Virus record (IMG/VR): IMGVR_UViG_3300042514_000632 | Coordinates: 1-43,901 of that record | Direction: 5' to 3' (one strand) | Length of the DNA: 43,901 nt | DNA from: a virus | Part shown: piece by piece, positions 33,972 to 40,170 of the stretch | Layout of the letters: each line of letters starts with the position of its first letter | How positions within the stretch are numbered: the first letter of the stretch is position 1 | The notes under the pieces: generated by a model | Told to the model about the DNA's origin: nothing | The model's database searches: none | The model's input: the letters and a program-made list of their open reading frames with translations, nothing else | Program-made: the position numbers and the translations under genes

Positions 33972-34370
33972 TTAGTACTTTCCGTTGAACCTCGGGTGTC
34001 GCACGACTACCCATCGTGCTCCATCCCATCGTACATCGGCAGTCATTCCAAGACCGAACTTAGCGGAGTCTCTGCACAGCACGGAGTGTTCCTTGCCGTC
34101 AATGAGGACACCAATGACTCGGGGGTTGCGGTACTTGCAGTACACAGTACCACGCTTCTGCTCGGGGAAGGCAACTGTCTCTTCTGGCTTGATGCCAAGG
34201 TTCTCACGGAGGAGAGCGATGCCATCTTCCGTCCACTCAATCTGCCAGAGGTTCTCGGGCTTCTTGGTGGGAATCTTCTTCCAATGGGTGTTCTCGCAAT
34301 AAGTCTCACGCAGACCCTTGATGAGGTCACGAGAGATGCCTAGGGCGATGCAGAGTTCCTTTTCCTTCAT
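33972..34370 (-). CDS. HTH-containing protein opening the late operon, possible small terminase
   Basis: A 132-residue protein. The first 25 residues (KEKELCIALGISRDLIKGLR) fit a helix-turn-helix; the remainder is strand-rich and basic (GTVYCKYRNPRVIGVLIDGK, WDGARWVVVRHPRFNG), perhaps an OB-like domain. It lies directly upstream of the large terminase on the same strand, where small subunits are common, but lacks the usual helical core. A leaderless-type promoter sets the start at 34370; a longer start at 34406 would begin inside the -35. Confidence 0.6.
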   Translation of the reverse strand: MKEKELCIALGISRDLIKGLRETYCENTHWKKIPTKKPENLWQIEWTEDGIALLRENLGIKPEETVAFPEQKRGTVYCKYRNPRVIGVLIDGKEHSVLCRDSAKFGLGMTADVRWDGARWVVVRHPRFNGKY

Positions 34371-34377
34371 AGTCGCA

Positions 34378-34406
34378 TTAGAAATGCTTATACTGCCTGC
34401 TGTCAA
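34378..34406 (-). promoter_or_regulatory. Late operon promoter (leaderless type)
   Basis: On the minus strand, TTGACA (34401-34406), 17 bases, TTCTAA (34378-34383), then 7 bases to the ATG at 34370. Nearly consensus and the best promoter in the late region. Confidence 0.65.
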
Positions 34407-34431
34407 GCCGTTTCTTTACAAATCTTAAATA

Positions 34432-34505
34432 TAGGGGCGGGGGGAGTCGAACCCTCCGACTTAAGCCTTATAAAGACTCCACTCTAACCGCTGAGTTACG
34501 CCCCC
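34432..34505 (-). tRNA. tRNA-Ile (UAU anticodon)
   Basis: A cloverleaf on the minus strand with acceptor GGGGGCG/CGCCCCT, D-stem ACTC/GAGT and anticodon loop TTTATAA between GAGTC and GGCTT. The U34 anticodon reads AUA. One A-C mismatch in the T-stem. Confidence 0.85.
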
Positions 34506-34512
34506 TTTAAAA

Positions 34513-34585
34513 TACGGCAAGCGGGGGTCGAACCCGCAACATCCAGTTTGGAAAACTGACACTCTGCCAATTGAGTTACTGCCGT
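34513..34585 (-). tRNA. tRNA-Gly (UCC anticodon)
   Basis: Cloverleaf with acceptor ACGGCAG/TTGCCGT, anticodon stem TCAGT/ACTGG and loop TTTCCAA, T-loop TTCGACC. The body closely resembles E. coli tRNA-Gly(UCC). Reads GGA. Confidence 0.88.
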
Positions 34586-34590
34586 GAAAG

Positions 34591-34671
34591 TGCGGAAAGT
34601 AGGACTTGAACCTACAAGCCTTTCGGCAACCGATTTTAAGTCGGTCGTGTATACCATTTCACCAGTTCCGC
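34591..34671 (-). tRNA. tRNA-Leu (UAA anticodon)
   Basis: Class II cloverleaf with long variable arm (TTGCCGAAAGGCTT), anticodon stem ACCGA/TCGGT and loop CTTAAAA, T-loop TTCAAGT. Acceptor GCGGAAC/TTTCCGC has a mismatch at its last pair. Reads UUA. Confidence 0.88.
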
Positions 34672-34678
34672 TAAAGTA

Positions 34679-34751
34679 TGGGACTGGCTGGACTTGAACC
34701 AGCAACAAACGGCTTAAAAGGCCGCTACTCTAACCATTGAGTTACAATCCC
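34679..34751 (-). tRNA. tRNA-Lys (UUU anticodon)
   Basis: Cloverleaf with acceptor GGGATTG/CAGTCCC, anticodon stem GCGGC/GCCGT and loop CTTTTAA, T-stem GCTGG/CCAGC around TTCAAGT. Reads AAA. Confidence 0.88.
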
Positions 34752-34767
34752 GAATAATGCGTCAAAC

Positions 34768-34839
34768 TCGACCCTCTAGGAATCGAACCTAGATGACCCG
34801 CTTAGAAGGCGGGTGTTCTATCCGTTGAACTAAGGGTCG
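34768..34839 (-). tRNA. tRNA-Arg (UCU anticodon)
   Basis: Cloverleaf with acceptor CGACCCT/AGGGTCG, anticodon stem CCCGC/GCGGG and loop CTTCTAA, T-loop TTCGATT. Reads AGA. Confidence 0.9.
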
Positions 34840-34844
34840 CAAAA

Positions 34845-34929
34845 TAGAGGGGGTCGGATTTGAACCCACGAGGCTTTTACACCTGCTAGTTTTCAAGACT
34901 AGTGCAATAGACCACTCTGCCACCCCTCT
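34845..34929 (-). tRNA. tRNA-Ser (UGA anticodon)
   Basis: Class II cloverleaf with variable arm (AGGTGTAAAAGCCT), anticodon stem CTAGT/ACTAG and loop CTTGAAA, T-loop TTCAAAT, acceptor AGAGGGG/CCCCTCT. Reads UCA. Confidence 0.88.
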
Positions 34930-34932
34930 GAA

Positions 34933-35033
34933 AGAGGAGGGTGGGTAGGATTCTAGCCCTACCGATGGATGTCGGTTAATCAGTTTACGCTATTATGCCA
35001 TTTAGACCTGTATTAACATTCACTCACATCCTC
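34933..35033 (-). ncRNA. Long structured RNA element inside the tRNA array (not a normal tRNA)
   Basis: About 100 bases occupy a tRNA-like slot. On the minus strand the 5' end GAGGATG can pair with CCTCCTC at the 3' end, as an acceptor stem would, but the inside is not a cloverleaf. GGATGT pairs with ACATCC, and GTTAAT-A-CAG pairs with CTGATTAAC to make a nine-pair stem around a 24-base loop. A second hairpin (GGTAGG GCTAGAAT CCTACC) resembles a T-arm with a non-canonical loop. It could be a decayed tRNA, a processing signal or a new small RNA. Structure seen by base complementarity only. Confidence 0.5.
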
Positions 35034-35057
35034 TGGTTGTCCAGAGCACCCAAGGTG

Positions 35058-35129
35058 AGCCTTGTGTAGGGATTGAACCTACGACCTACTGTTTACAAAA
35101 CAGTCGCACTACCGCTGTGCTAACAAGGC
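35058..35129 (-). tRNA. tRNA-Thr (UGU anticodon)
   Basis: Cloverleaf with acceptor GCCTTGT/ACAAGGC, anticodon stem ACTGT/ACAGT around TTTGTAA, T-stem GTAGG/CCTAC around TTCAATC. Reads ACA. First tRNA after the promoter at 35147-35175. Confidence 0.88.
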
Positions 35130-35146
35130 AAATCAAAGAACTAACT

Positions 35147-35175
35147 CATATTCCCAGAGAATCCTTAAGTGTCAA
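35147..35175 (-). promoter_or_regulatory. Promoter of the tRNA array
   Basis: On the minus strand, TTGACA (35170-35175), 17 bases, AATATG (35147-35152), 18 bases before tRNA-Thr. It would transcribe the array and could read on into the late operon. Confidence 0.6.
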
Positions 35176-35206
35176 TTAGAAACTTAAAATCCCTTCCCCC
35201 AGAATT

Positions 35207-35245
35207 GGGGGACTGAGGGGGTGAAGAACAGGGGGTACTAGGGGG
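35207..35245 (+). other. Four runs of five G: G-quadruplex motif
   Basis: GGGGG runs at 35207-35211, 35217-35221, 35231-35235 and 35241-35245, with loops of 5, 9 and 5 bases. The motif is on the plus strand, about 30 bases upstream of the tRNA promoter -35. Confidence 0.8.
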
Positions 35246-35251
35246 ATTCTC

Positions 35252-35286
35252 AGCCGATGCGTCAAGCAGAATCGGCTTTTATTTTC
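35252..35286 (+). terminator. Rho-independent terminator, plus strand
   Basis: Perfect 7-bp stem AGCCGAT/ATCGGCT (35252-35258, 35271-35277) followed by TTTTATTTTC. No plus-strand gene ends nearby, so it may block transcripts entering the tRNA region from the left. Confidence 0.6.
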
Positions 35287-35880
35287 TATACACGCATTCG
35301 GTGCTTGACACAACACCTTTTAACCTCCCCCATACCCCCTCGTACGCTCGCTGAGTGTCGCTCGCTTCATTGACTAGACTTATTGCTATAAAAAAAGTCT
35401 CTGGCTAGACCCGTTCAAAAACAGACAAAAGAAAAAAGTAAAGACCCCCCCCTCCCCTATGGTCGGGGCTGAAGTTATATAATAAAGCAATAGAAGTTGC
35501 TATAGAAGTATTATAGAACAGTCTATTATATAACCGCTATAGAATATTATATAAGGCTTCTTATAGAAGTATAGGGCTGAGGGTGAAAACGGATTCAGTC
35601 AGTCTATATCCTTTCTAGTAGAAGATGAGAATGGATTGAGAATACAGCCGAATCAATTGGATAGAGGTGAGTGTAAAGGAAGTGTAAAAAGCAAATCTAT
35701 CTGCTGTCTGGCAAGGGTATTAGGTGTGCTACTGGGGTGGATTAGCCGTGGTTATGGTGGCTCTAGGAGGGTGGCTTGTGTCAGGGGTAGGCTAGGTATG
35801 GGCGAGGCTATCAAAGGGCTTCTCAGGGCAAGCCAGAGGGCTTCTAGGGGGTGATTCTGGGGTGCTGGTGGTCGGGACAG
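35287..35880. other. Noncoding segment with TATAGAA boxes and repeat remnants
   Basis: No convincing gene. Four TATAGAA boxes (35501-35507, 35512-35518, 35538-35544, 35562-35568) and a variant at 35489-35495 lie in an AT-rich stretch of 100 bases, which may be an origin or binding array. From 35660 on there are degraded, inverted pieces of the right-arm noncoding repeat: GTGAGTGTAAA near 35667 and CTAGGAGGGTGGCTTGT at 35762-35778. A 72-codon frame here has no support. Confidence 0.55.
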
Positions 35881-35885
35881 GCAGG

Positions 35886-35911
35886 CACAAAAAACCCCCA
35901 GTTAAGGGGGT
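35886..35911 (-). terminator. Terminator of the 37.2-35.9 kb cluster
   Basis: On the minus strand, CCCCCTTAACTGGGGG followed by TTTTTT, 24 bases after the stop of the 154-residue gene. Confidence 0.8.
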
Positions 35912-35934
35912 GAGACCAGCAGGTGAACAGGCGT

Positions 35935-36399
35935 TCAGCCCTCGATGGGGTCGCTGGCGTAGTGGGCGGCACGAGCCGTGACGAGGTCGAGGCGGCAGGC
36001 GTGGACTTCAGAGGCGAGGGCGAGTTCGCTCATATTCTCAAGGCTGGCTTCCAAGTGGCGAGCCGTGAAGAGAGCCTGCTCCAGAATCTGGACGAACAAC
36101 TGGTCGTTGAACTGGCAGATATATTCAACGCCATCCGTCTGGTTCGTGCTGTCATCCACGCTGTTGATGAAGCGAGGGAGAGGGCGAGAGACCATAGGCA
36201 GGTGACCATTGATGAGGTCGCTGAAGTTCTGCTCCAATTGCTCGATGGCAGGCAGGTCGTTCTGGAGGTTGGCGTTCAGCCCGAAGTCAGCCGTGCCGAC
36301 CTCAATGGCTTGGCTGGCGAGACCAGTAAGGCGAGCGATTGAGCCGTAAACGAGGGAGGCTTTGGCGAGGGAGGTCATAGTGCGGATGGTGTTTTTCAT
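35935..36399 (-). CDS. Hypothetical helical protein
   Basis: A 154-residue, mostly helical protein (IRTMTSLAKASLVYGSIARL at the N-terminus; LVTARAAHYASDPIEG at the end). No family recognised. It has its own right-arm promoter and the last bases of the leader read CACCACAT before the ATG, a variant of the conserved CACCACGCAT. A terminator follows. Confidence 0.65.
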   Translation of the reverse strand: MKNTIRTMTSLAKASLVYGSIARLTGLASQAIEVGTADFGLNANLQNDLPAIEQLEQNFSDLINGHLPMVSRPLPRFINSVDDSTNQTDGVEYICQFNDQLFVQILEQALFTARHLEASLENMSELALASEVHACRLDLVTARAAHYASDPIEG

Positions 36400-36423
36400 A
36401 TGTGGTGTAGTGGGTACTGGGCT

Positions 36424-36452
36424 AATGAATCAGGTGCTGGGCGTGGTGTCAA
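36424..36452 (-). promoter_or_regulatory. Right-arm promoter of the 36399 gene
   Basis: TTGACA (36447-36452), 17 bases ending CCTGA, TTCATT (36424-36429), 24 bases to the ATG. The spacer shares CACGCCCAGC with the next promoter. Confidence 0.65.
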
Positions 36453-36456
36453 TGCC

Positions 36457-36978
36457 TTATTTAGCACGAGCCTGAAGCCAAGCCAGAGCCTCAGGGGGCG
36501 TGGTTTTAGTGGGCTTGCCCATCTTGGTCAGCGAGGCTTGGAGGGCAATGCCCTGAAGCCAAGTCTCCGAATCAGGCAGACGCTCGTGCAGGACTTCCAC
36601 AGTAGTGTTGCCGTGCATACCCATCGACATCCTCACGGCTTTGACCTCGTAGGAAATGTGACCAGCGTTGAGCAGGCTCGACTCGACCTTGGTGACTTCA
36701 GACCAGCCACGCTGGTTAGTGTAGAACGAGTCGTACTTCACGACATCGCCCAGCACCAGTTCCTTAGCCGCCTTGATTTCCACACGGAGGGAGGTGATGT
36801 AGTCACGAGCGATGGCGGCTCGCTTGGTCAGGATACGCTTCTTGCCGCCACACTTGAAACAGCGAGAGCCGTGAGCCGTGCAGAAGGAGTAACTGCCAGA
36901 GCCGCCACAGCGAGAGCAGGAGGTGGTCTCTAGAGGGTGGAGGGACTTAACTTCAGCGTAGGTAGGGGTGGTGGTCAT
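36457..36978 (-). CDS. Zinc-ribbon protein of unknown function
   Basis: A 173-residue protein. Residues about 20-46 hold two CxxC pairs in a DnaJ-like layout (CSRCGGSGS, then CFKCGGKKRI), a zinc ribbon of the kind found in small phage host-takeover proteins. The rest is mixed alpha/beta (GDVVKYDSFYTNQRGWSEVT). It may bind nucleic acid or a host protein. Leader ends CACCACGCAT before ATG. Confidence 0.68.
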   Translation of the reverse strand: MTTTPTYAEVKSLHPLETTSCSRCGGSGSYSFCTAHGSRCFKCGGKKRILTKRAAIARDYITSLRVEIKAAKELVLGDVVKYDSFYTNQRGWSEVTKVESSLLNAGHISYEVKAVRMSMGMHGNTTVEVLHERLPDSETWLQGIALQASLTKMGKPTKTTPPEALAWLQARAK

Positions 36979-37001
36979 ATGCGTGGTGCTTGGAGGAGGG
37001 T

Positions 37002-37030
37002 AACGAATCAGAGGCTGGGCGTTGTGTCAA
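37002..37030 (-). promoter_or_regulatory. Right-arm promoter of the zinc-ribbon gene
   Basis: TTGACA (37025-37030), 17 bases ending CTCTGA, TTCGTT (37002-37007), 23 bases to the ATG at 36978. Confidence 0.65.
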
Positions 37031-37238
37031 CACCCTTTTCAGAGGGGGACTTTAAGGCTGACTCCTCAGCAATCTTGCGGTCAAACAAGCGTAAGCGAGC
37101 CTTAGCCTTGGCTACCCGATTGCCCATACCCTTAGCCTCCAGTTCAGCGGCTAGCATTACTTGCTCCTCTAGGAAGAGCCTCATAGAGGCGGCTTCACGA
37201 GCGTTTAGGTTCAGGGCATTCCACTTGGTGAGTTTCAT
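37008..37238 (-). CDS. Hypothetical basic helical protein
   Basis: A 76-residue protein, one or two long helices with many Ala, Lys and Arg (AREAASMRLFLEEQVMLAAE, RVAKAKARLRLFDRKIAEES). Its 3' end overlaps the -35 of the next gene. I prefer the start at 37238 (context TCCTATG) over one 39 bases upstream. Function unknown. Confidence 0.6.
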   Translation of the reverse strand: MKLTKWNALNLNAREAASMRLFLEEQVMLAAELEAKGMGNRVAKAKARLRLFDRKIAEESALKSPSEKGVDTTPSL

Positions 37239-37259
37239 AGGACTATGGTGACTCAGCCT

Positions 37260-37288
37260 CTCTCTAGAGCAAGACATTTGATTGTCAA
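37260..37288 (-). promoter_or_regulatory. Possible promoter of the 37238 gene
   Basis: TTGACA (37283-37288) is 50 bases from the ATG, as in the neighbours, but its -10 (AGAGAG) is poor. A second pair, TATACA and TATACT 17 bases apart, lies around 37335-37365. Either may be used. Confidence 0.35.
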
Positions 37289-37405
37289 AAAGTTGTAAAA
37301 AATCTCAAAAAAATCGGTAAAAAACAACAAATCTATAGTATAACACAGTTTCTCGGTTCTGTATATAGTTATTATCGGAAATATTTAGGGGGGTCAGGTG
37401 ATTTA

Positions 37406-37574
37406 GTTCTTGTTTTTACAATCGTTTTACACTCACCAACCGACCCCTAGCAAACCCCTATAAACATTGGGTGGAATCGCTATGCCCTCACAAATGCCCT
37501 ACAAGGCTCTTGCAAGGGTCAGTCCATACCTTGGTAAGGGTCAATACAAGCCACCCTCCTAGGGCATCCTAGCG
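37406..37574 (+). repeat. Right-arm noncoding repeat, copy 1
   Basis: About 170 bases shared in order with three other copies: a tandem 11-mer block (TTTTACAATCGTTTTACACT), AAACCCCTATAAACATTGGG, ATGCCCT, AAGG, GGTAAGGGT, GCCACCCT and AGGGCATCCTAG. No reading frame is conserved. It lies upstream of the 37.2-35.9 kb cluster. Confidence 0.85.
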
Positions 37575-37653
37575 AACTAGTGAACACCTGTTCACCTGCT
37601 CACCTGTTCACCCTCTGGTTGTGAATAACTTTCTGAGGTCAGGCTGAAGATTG

Positions 37654-37827
37654 TCCTTGTATTTACAATTGTTTTACACTCACCAGCGAGGCTCAGCAAA
37701 CCCTTGATTTCATTGGGTCAAATGAGTGTCCTCTGTAAATGCCTTTTAAGGGGGGTATCAGGTCTTGCTAGGGTCAGGACTCAGGTGACCAGAAGCCACC
37801 CTCTGAGGGCATCCTAGAGCCTTCTAG
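37654..37827 (+). repeat. Right-arm noncoding repeat, copy 2
   Basis: Same block order as copy 1, 80 bases further on. Strongest conservation at TTTACAATTGTTTTACACTC, AAACCC...ATTGGG, and GCCACCCT...AGGGCATCCTAG. The CCC/GGG arms around an 11-base loop are kept, suggesting a small hairpin. Confidence 0.85.
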
Positions 37828-37832
37828 ACGGC

Positions 37833-37854
37833 AAAAAGCCCCCAGTTAGGGGGC
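37833..37854 (-). terminator. Terminator of the 39.8-37.9 kb cluster
   Basis: On the minus strand, AGCCCCC TAACT GGGGGCT followed by TTTTT, 26 bases after the ArdC-like stop. The loop resembles that of the terminator at 35886. Confidence 0.8.
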
Positions 37855-37879
37855 TAGTCACCAGCCTAGGGGCTGAGGC

Positions 37880-38734
37880 TTACGCCTCGACCTCCTCGCT
37901 GACCTCAGCCTGCTCCTCGACCTTGGTCAGGGCGGTGAAGCGTTTGAAGGCTTCAGAGGCGGCTGAGAGGATGAGGGTCTTGTCACCCTTCAGAGCCGTG
38001 AGCCAGTTCTGGACATAGGCGGTTGCGTTAGTGGTGACCTCAGGGGCTTCCAGTCCGCACTCAGCGAGGCAGAGGCTGGAGAACAGTTCAGCGACCAGTT
38101 CCTCCTTAGCGTAAGGCTCAGAGCCAAAGCCAGTAGAGTGCGTACCCTTTTCCTTGAGGGAGTGACCAATTTCGTGGAAGAGGGTAGCGTAGTAATGAGC
38201 CACGGACTTGAAGGAGTCCTTGGAGGGCATACCAATCGTGTGGGAGGAGGGCTTGAAGTAGGCGGCAGAGCCTCCGTGCGTCACAGGGGTGGTCGAGAGG
38301 CTAGCGAGACGCTCAGCGGACTGGTCAGGGGTGAAGGAGATGACCTTGTCCATACGCTTGAAGACCTTGCCGTCAGCCAGCGTCACCTTGTTCATAGGGA
38401 AGACATTGTAGTACCTGCGGAGGAGGAACTCCTTCTTGTCCTTAGACTTGGCGGCATCAATCTTGGAGAAGAACTGGACAGGCATAGACTTAGTACCCTT
38501 CTCCAGAGTGCCGCCCAGAGCCTTAATCTGGTTGAAGGTGAGGTAGTAGTTGTCGCTACCGAAAAAGCCTAGGATGAAGGCGTTGACTCCGCTGTAAGCC
38601 TTGCGGCTGATAGCGTTCTGGACGCTAACGGACTTCCAAGGCTTCTGCCAAGGGATAGTGCCGTTTTCGAGGGCGAGGATGAACTTGTCAGCGAGGATAT
38701 CAGCGACAGTAACTTTGGCAGGGGTGGTGGTCAT
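37880..38734 (-). CDS. ArdC-like anti-restriction protein
   Basis: A 284-residue protein with the two ArdC parts. Residues about 7-130 match the ArdC N-terminal single-strand DNA-binding domain (GTIPWQKPW, SRKAYSGVNAFILG, LTFNQIKALGG). The C-terminal part is a zincin-like metallopeptidase: LFHEIGHS (187-192) and the downstream YAKEELVAEL acidic ligand. ArdC proteins from plasmids shield incoming DNA from restriction enzymes, so this gene probably protects the genome early in infection. It is last in a four-gene cluster and is followed by a terminator. Confidence 0.85.
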   Translation of the reverse strand: MTTTPAKVTVADILADKFILALENGTIPWQKPWKSVSVQNAISRKAYSGVNAFILGFFGSDNYYLTFNQIKALGGTLEKGTKSMPVQFFSKIDAAKSKDKKEFLLRRYYNVFPMNKVTLADGKVFKRMDKVISFTPDQSAERLASLSTTPVTHGGSAAYFKPSSHTIGMPSKDSFKSVAHYYATLFHEIGHSLKEKGTHSTGFGSEPYAKEELVAELFSSLCLAECGLEAPEVTTNATAYVQNWLTALKGDKTLILSAASEAFKRFTALTKVEEQAEVSEEVEA

Positions 38735-38758
38735 ATGCGTGGTGGTAGGTGCAAACCT

Positions 38759-38787
38759 GAAGATAGGGAGGGCTAGCCTCAGGTCAA
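38759..38787 (-). promoter_or_regulatory. Right-arm promoter of the ArdC-like gene
   Basis: TTGACC (38782-38787), 17 bases, ATCTTC (38759-38764), 25 bases to the ATG. Upstream lies a pair of ATTGTTACAG boxes. Confidence 0.5.
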
Positions 38788-38804
38788 GCGTATAGGCTCT
38801 TTAT

Positions 38805-38834
38805 ATTGTTACAGTTGTGTGACGATTGTTACAG
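38805..38834. promoter_or_regulatory. Twin ATTGTTACAG operator
   Basis: ATTGTTACAG at 38805-38814 and 38825-38834, exactly 20 bases apart (two helix turns), just upstream of the -35 of the ArdC-like gene. The same arrangement occurs at 39832. Confidence 0.7.
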
Positions 38835-38836
38835 CC

Positions 38837-39181
38837 TCAAGTCTTCAACTTGTAGGTGCGTTCAGCCTGAGCCTTGACCTTCTTGTAGAGGTTGTAGTCG
38901 TGGCAGGGCATCTCTCCAGCCCTGCGGAGGATTGCTTGGCTATGGATACGGAGGTCGCTCGTGTGCTTCTGGAGGGCAGACTTGAACTGACCGCCAGTCC
39001 GAGAGCGAGCCTTCAGGCTCTTGACCAGAGCGTGATTGCACTCAGCGTGGTCGAGGAGTTCCTCTAGGCTCAGGCAGTACTTAGGGGTGGAGAAGTAGCA
39101 GTAGATGCCGCCCTCAGCCTTCTGGCGAGCGTAGACGAGGCTGGAGATGGATTCCTTGCGGGGGGTGAATGCGATGGTCAT
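38837..39181 (-). CDS. Hypothetical protein
   Basis: A 114-residue protein with several His and Cys residues (YCYFSTPKYCLSLEELLDHA, HDYNLYKKVKAQAERTYKLK). No recognised domain. CACCACGCAT precedes the ATG and a TTGACA-N17-TTCATT promoter lies in front. Confidence 0.65.
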   Translation of the reverse strand: MTIAFTPRKESISSLVYARQKAEGGIYCYFSTPKYCLSLEELLDHAECNHALVKSLKARSRTGGQFKSALQKHTSDLRIHSQAILRRAGEMPCHDYNLYKKVKAQAERTYKLKT

Positions 39182-39202
39182 ATGCGTGGTGGGTAGATAG
39201 GT

Positions 39203-39231
39203 AATGAATCAGAGGGTTTCCTTCTTGTCAA
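39203..39231 (-). promoter_or_regulatory. Right-arm promoter of the 39181 gene
   Basis: TTGACA (39226-39231), 17 bases ending CTCTGA, TTCATT (39203-39208), 21 bases to the ATG. Confidence 0.65.
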
Positions 39232-39460
39232 CATCCTTTACGAGCAAGCCAAAGGAGGCGTGGAACTTCTTGTTCAGGCTCGACCAGCGTTCAGTCCCCT
39301 TGACCTCTACGCCAACCTTGGCGAGCCAGACCTTGGAGAGGTGGCGAATCATAGAGGGGTGGCAGTAGCAGTACATCTTGTGCTTGTCAGCCATAATGAG
39401 GGCGTGGCTGAGGCTGATGAGTTGGAGGCGTTCAAAGCCGTCTAGGGTGATGGTTTTCAT
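39209..39460 (-). CDS. Hypothetical protein
   Basis: An 83-residue basic protein with a Cys/His stretch (KMYCYCHPSMIRHLSKVWLA). A similar short YCY motif occurs in the downstream neighbour (GIYCYFS), so the two may be distantly related. Leader variant CACACCTAAT before the ATG. Confidence 0.62.
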   Translation of the reverse strand: MKTITLDGFERLQLISLSHALIMADKHKMYCYCHPSMIRHLSKVWLAKVGVEVKGTERWSSLNKKFHASFGLLVKDVDKKETL

Positions 39461-39483
39461 ATTAGGTGTGGTAGGAGATAGGT

Positions 39484-39512
39484 AATGAATCAGGTAGTTG
39501 GGTGAGTGTCAA
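39484..39512 (-). promoter_or_regulatory. Right-arm promoter of the 39460 gene
   Basis: TTGACA (39507-39512), 17 bases ending CCTGA, TTCATT (39484-39489), 23 bases to the ATG. Confidence 0.65.
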
Positions 39513-39524
39513 ATCTATTTGCAC

Positions 39525-39773
39525 TTACTTATTCACAGGCAGGTCAGCCTTGTGCATCGCATCAGAGAGCAGGCTGTAGGCGTAACCGAGATTCTTGCGT
39601 GCGGCAAGGGCGTAGTCTTCAGCGTACCCAAGGTACTCCTTGTGGCGTTCAAGCGAGGCAGGGGTCAGCCCCTTCTCTGAGTTAGCGACAGCGTAGTTGT
39701 CACTAGCGAGCCGCAGGTACTTATGACCCTGCTCCTCGTAAGTTCTGATTTGGGCGGCGATGGTTTTATTCAT
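39525..39773 (-). CDS. Hypothetical helical protein
   Basis: An 82-residue protein, probably two helices in a hairpin (KTIAAQIRTYEEQGHKYLRL, HKEYLGYAEDYALAARKNLG). First gene of the 39.8-37.9 kb cluster; leader CACCACGCAC. Unknown function. Confidence 0.62.
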   Translation of the reverse strand: MNKTIAAQIRTYEEQGHKYLRLASDNYAVANSEKGLTPASLERHKEYLGYAEDYALAARKNLGYAYSLLSDAMHKADLPVNK

Positions 39774-39818
39774 AGTAGGTGCGTGGTGCGACTAGGAAGG
39801 TGTACATATCCTATCTAG

Positions 39819-39860
39819 GTACAAGGATATAATTGTTACAGTTATGTGTCGATTGTTACG
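39819..39860. promoter_or_regulatory. Promoter region with second twin ATTGTTAC operator
   Basis: A weak -35 (TTGTAC on the minus strand, 39819-39824) is 51 bases from the ATG at 39773. ATTGTTAC boxes at 39832 and 39852 are again 20 bases apart, 8 bases upstream of the -35. Confidence 0.55.
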
Positions 39861-39880
39861 ATTGTGGGCAGGTGTAAATG

Positions 39881-40056
39881 GTTCTTGTTTTTACAATCGT
39901 TTTACACTCAGGGGTCACCCCCTTGACAACGCACCTCTACTCCTTGGTATTCAGGCACTTACAGAAGTGTATCAAGTGCCTTGCACAAATGCCCCTAGGA
40001 GGCGTTTACGAGGGGTAGTCCATAGCGTGGTAAGGGCTGATACATACCCCCCTTAG
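39881..40056 (+). repeat. Right-arm noncoding repeat, copy 3
   Basis: Keeps the 11-mer block (TTTTTACAATCGTTTTACAC), CACAAATGCCCCT, GTGGTAAGGG and the CCCCCCTTAG end; the ATTGGG block is lost and replaced by a stretch with inverted CACTTACAGAAGTG. Confidence 0.75.
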
Positions 40057-40170
40057 AATCGAACGCCCATTAGGACGGCTAATGCCCCCATTAGGACTCC
40101 TTATGACTGCCTGCCAAGGCTATTTAGTGCTTGAAGTGAAGTATTCCTTGACACGCCGCCTGACACGCAG

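Noticed and set aside
34933-35033. An eighth tRNA (class II) in the array
   Set aside because: The outer stem and T-like arm are tempting, but the T-loop is non-canonical, no anticodon arm with a 7-base loop can be drawn, and a long alternative stem explains the middle better.
35636-35854. A 72-residue plus-strand gene in the noncoding region
   Set aside because: Composition follows G-rich repeat sequence, there is no start context, and the segment contains remnants of the noncoding repeat.
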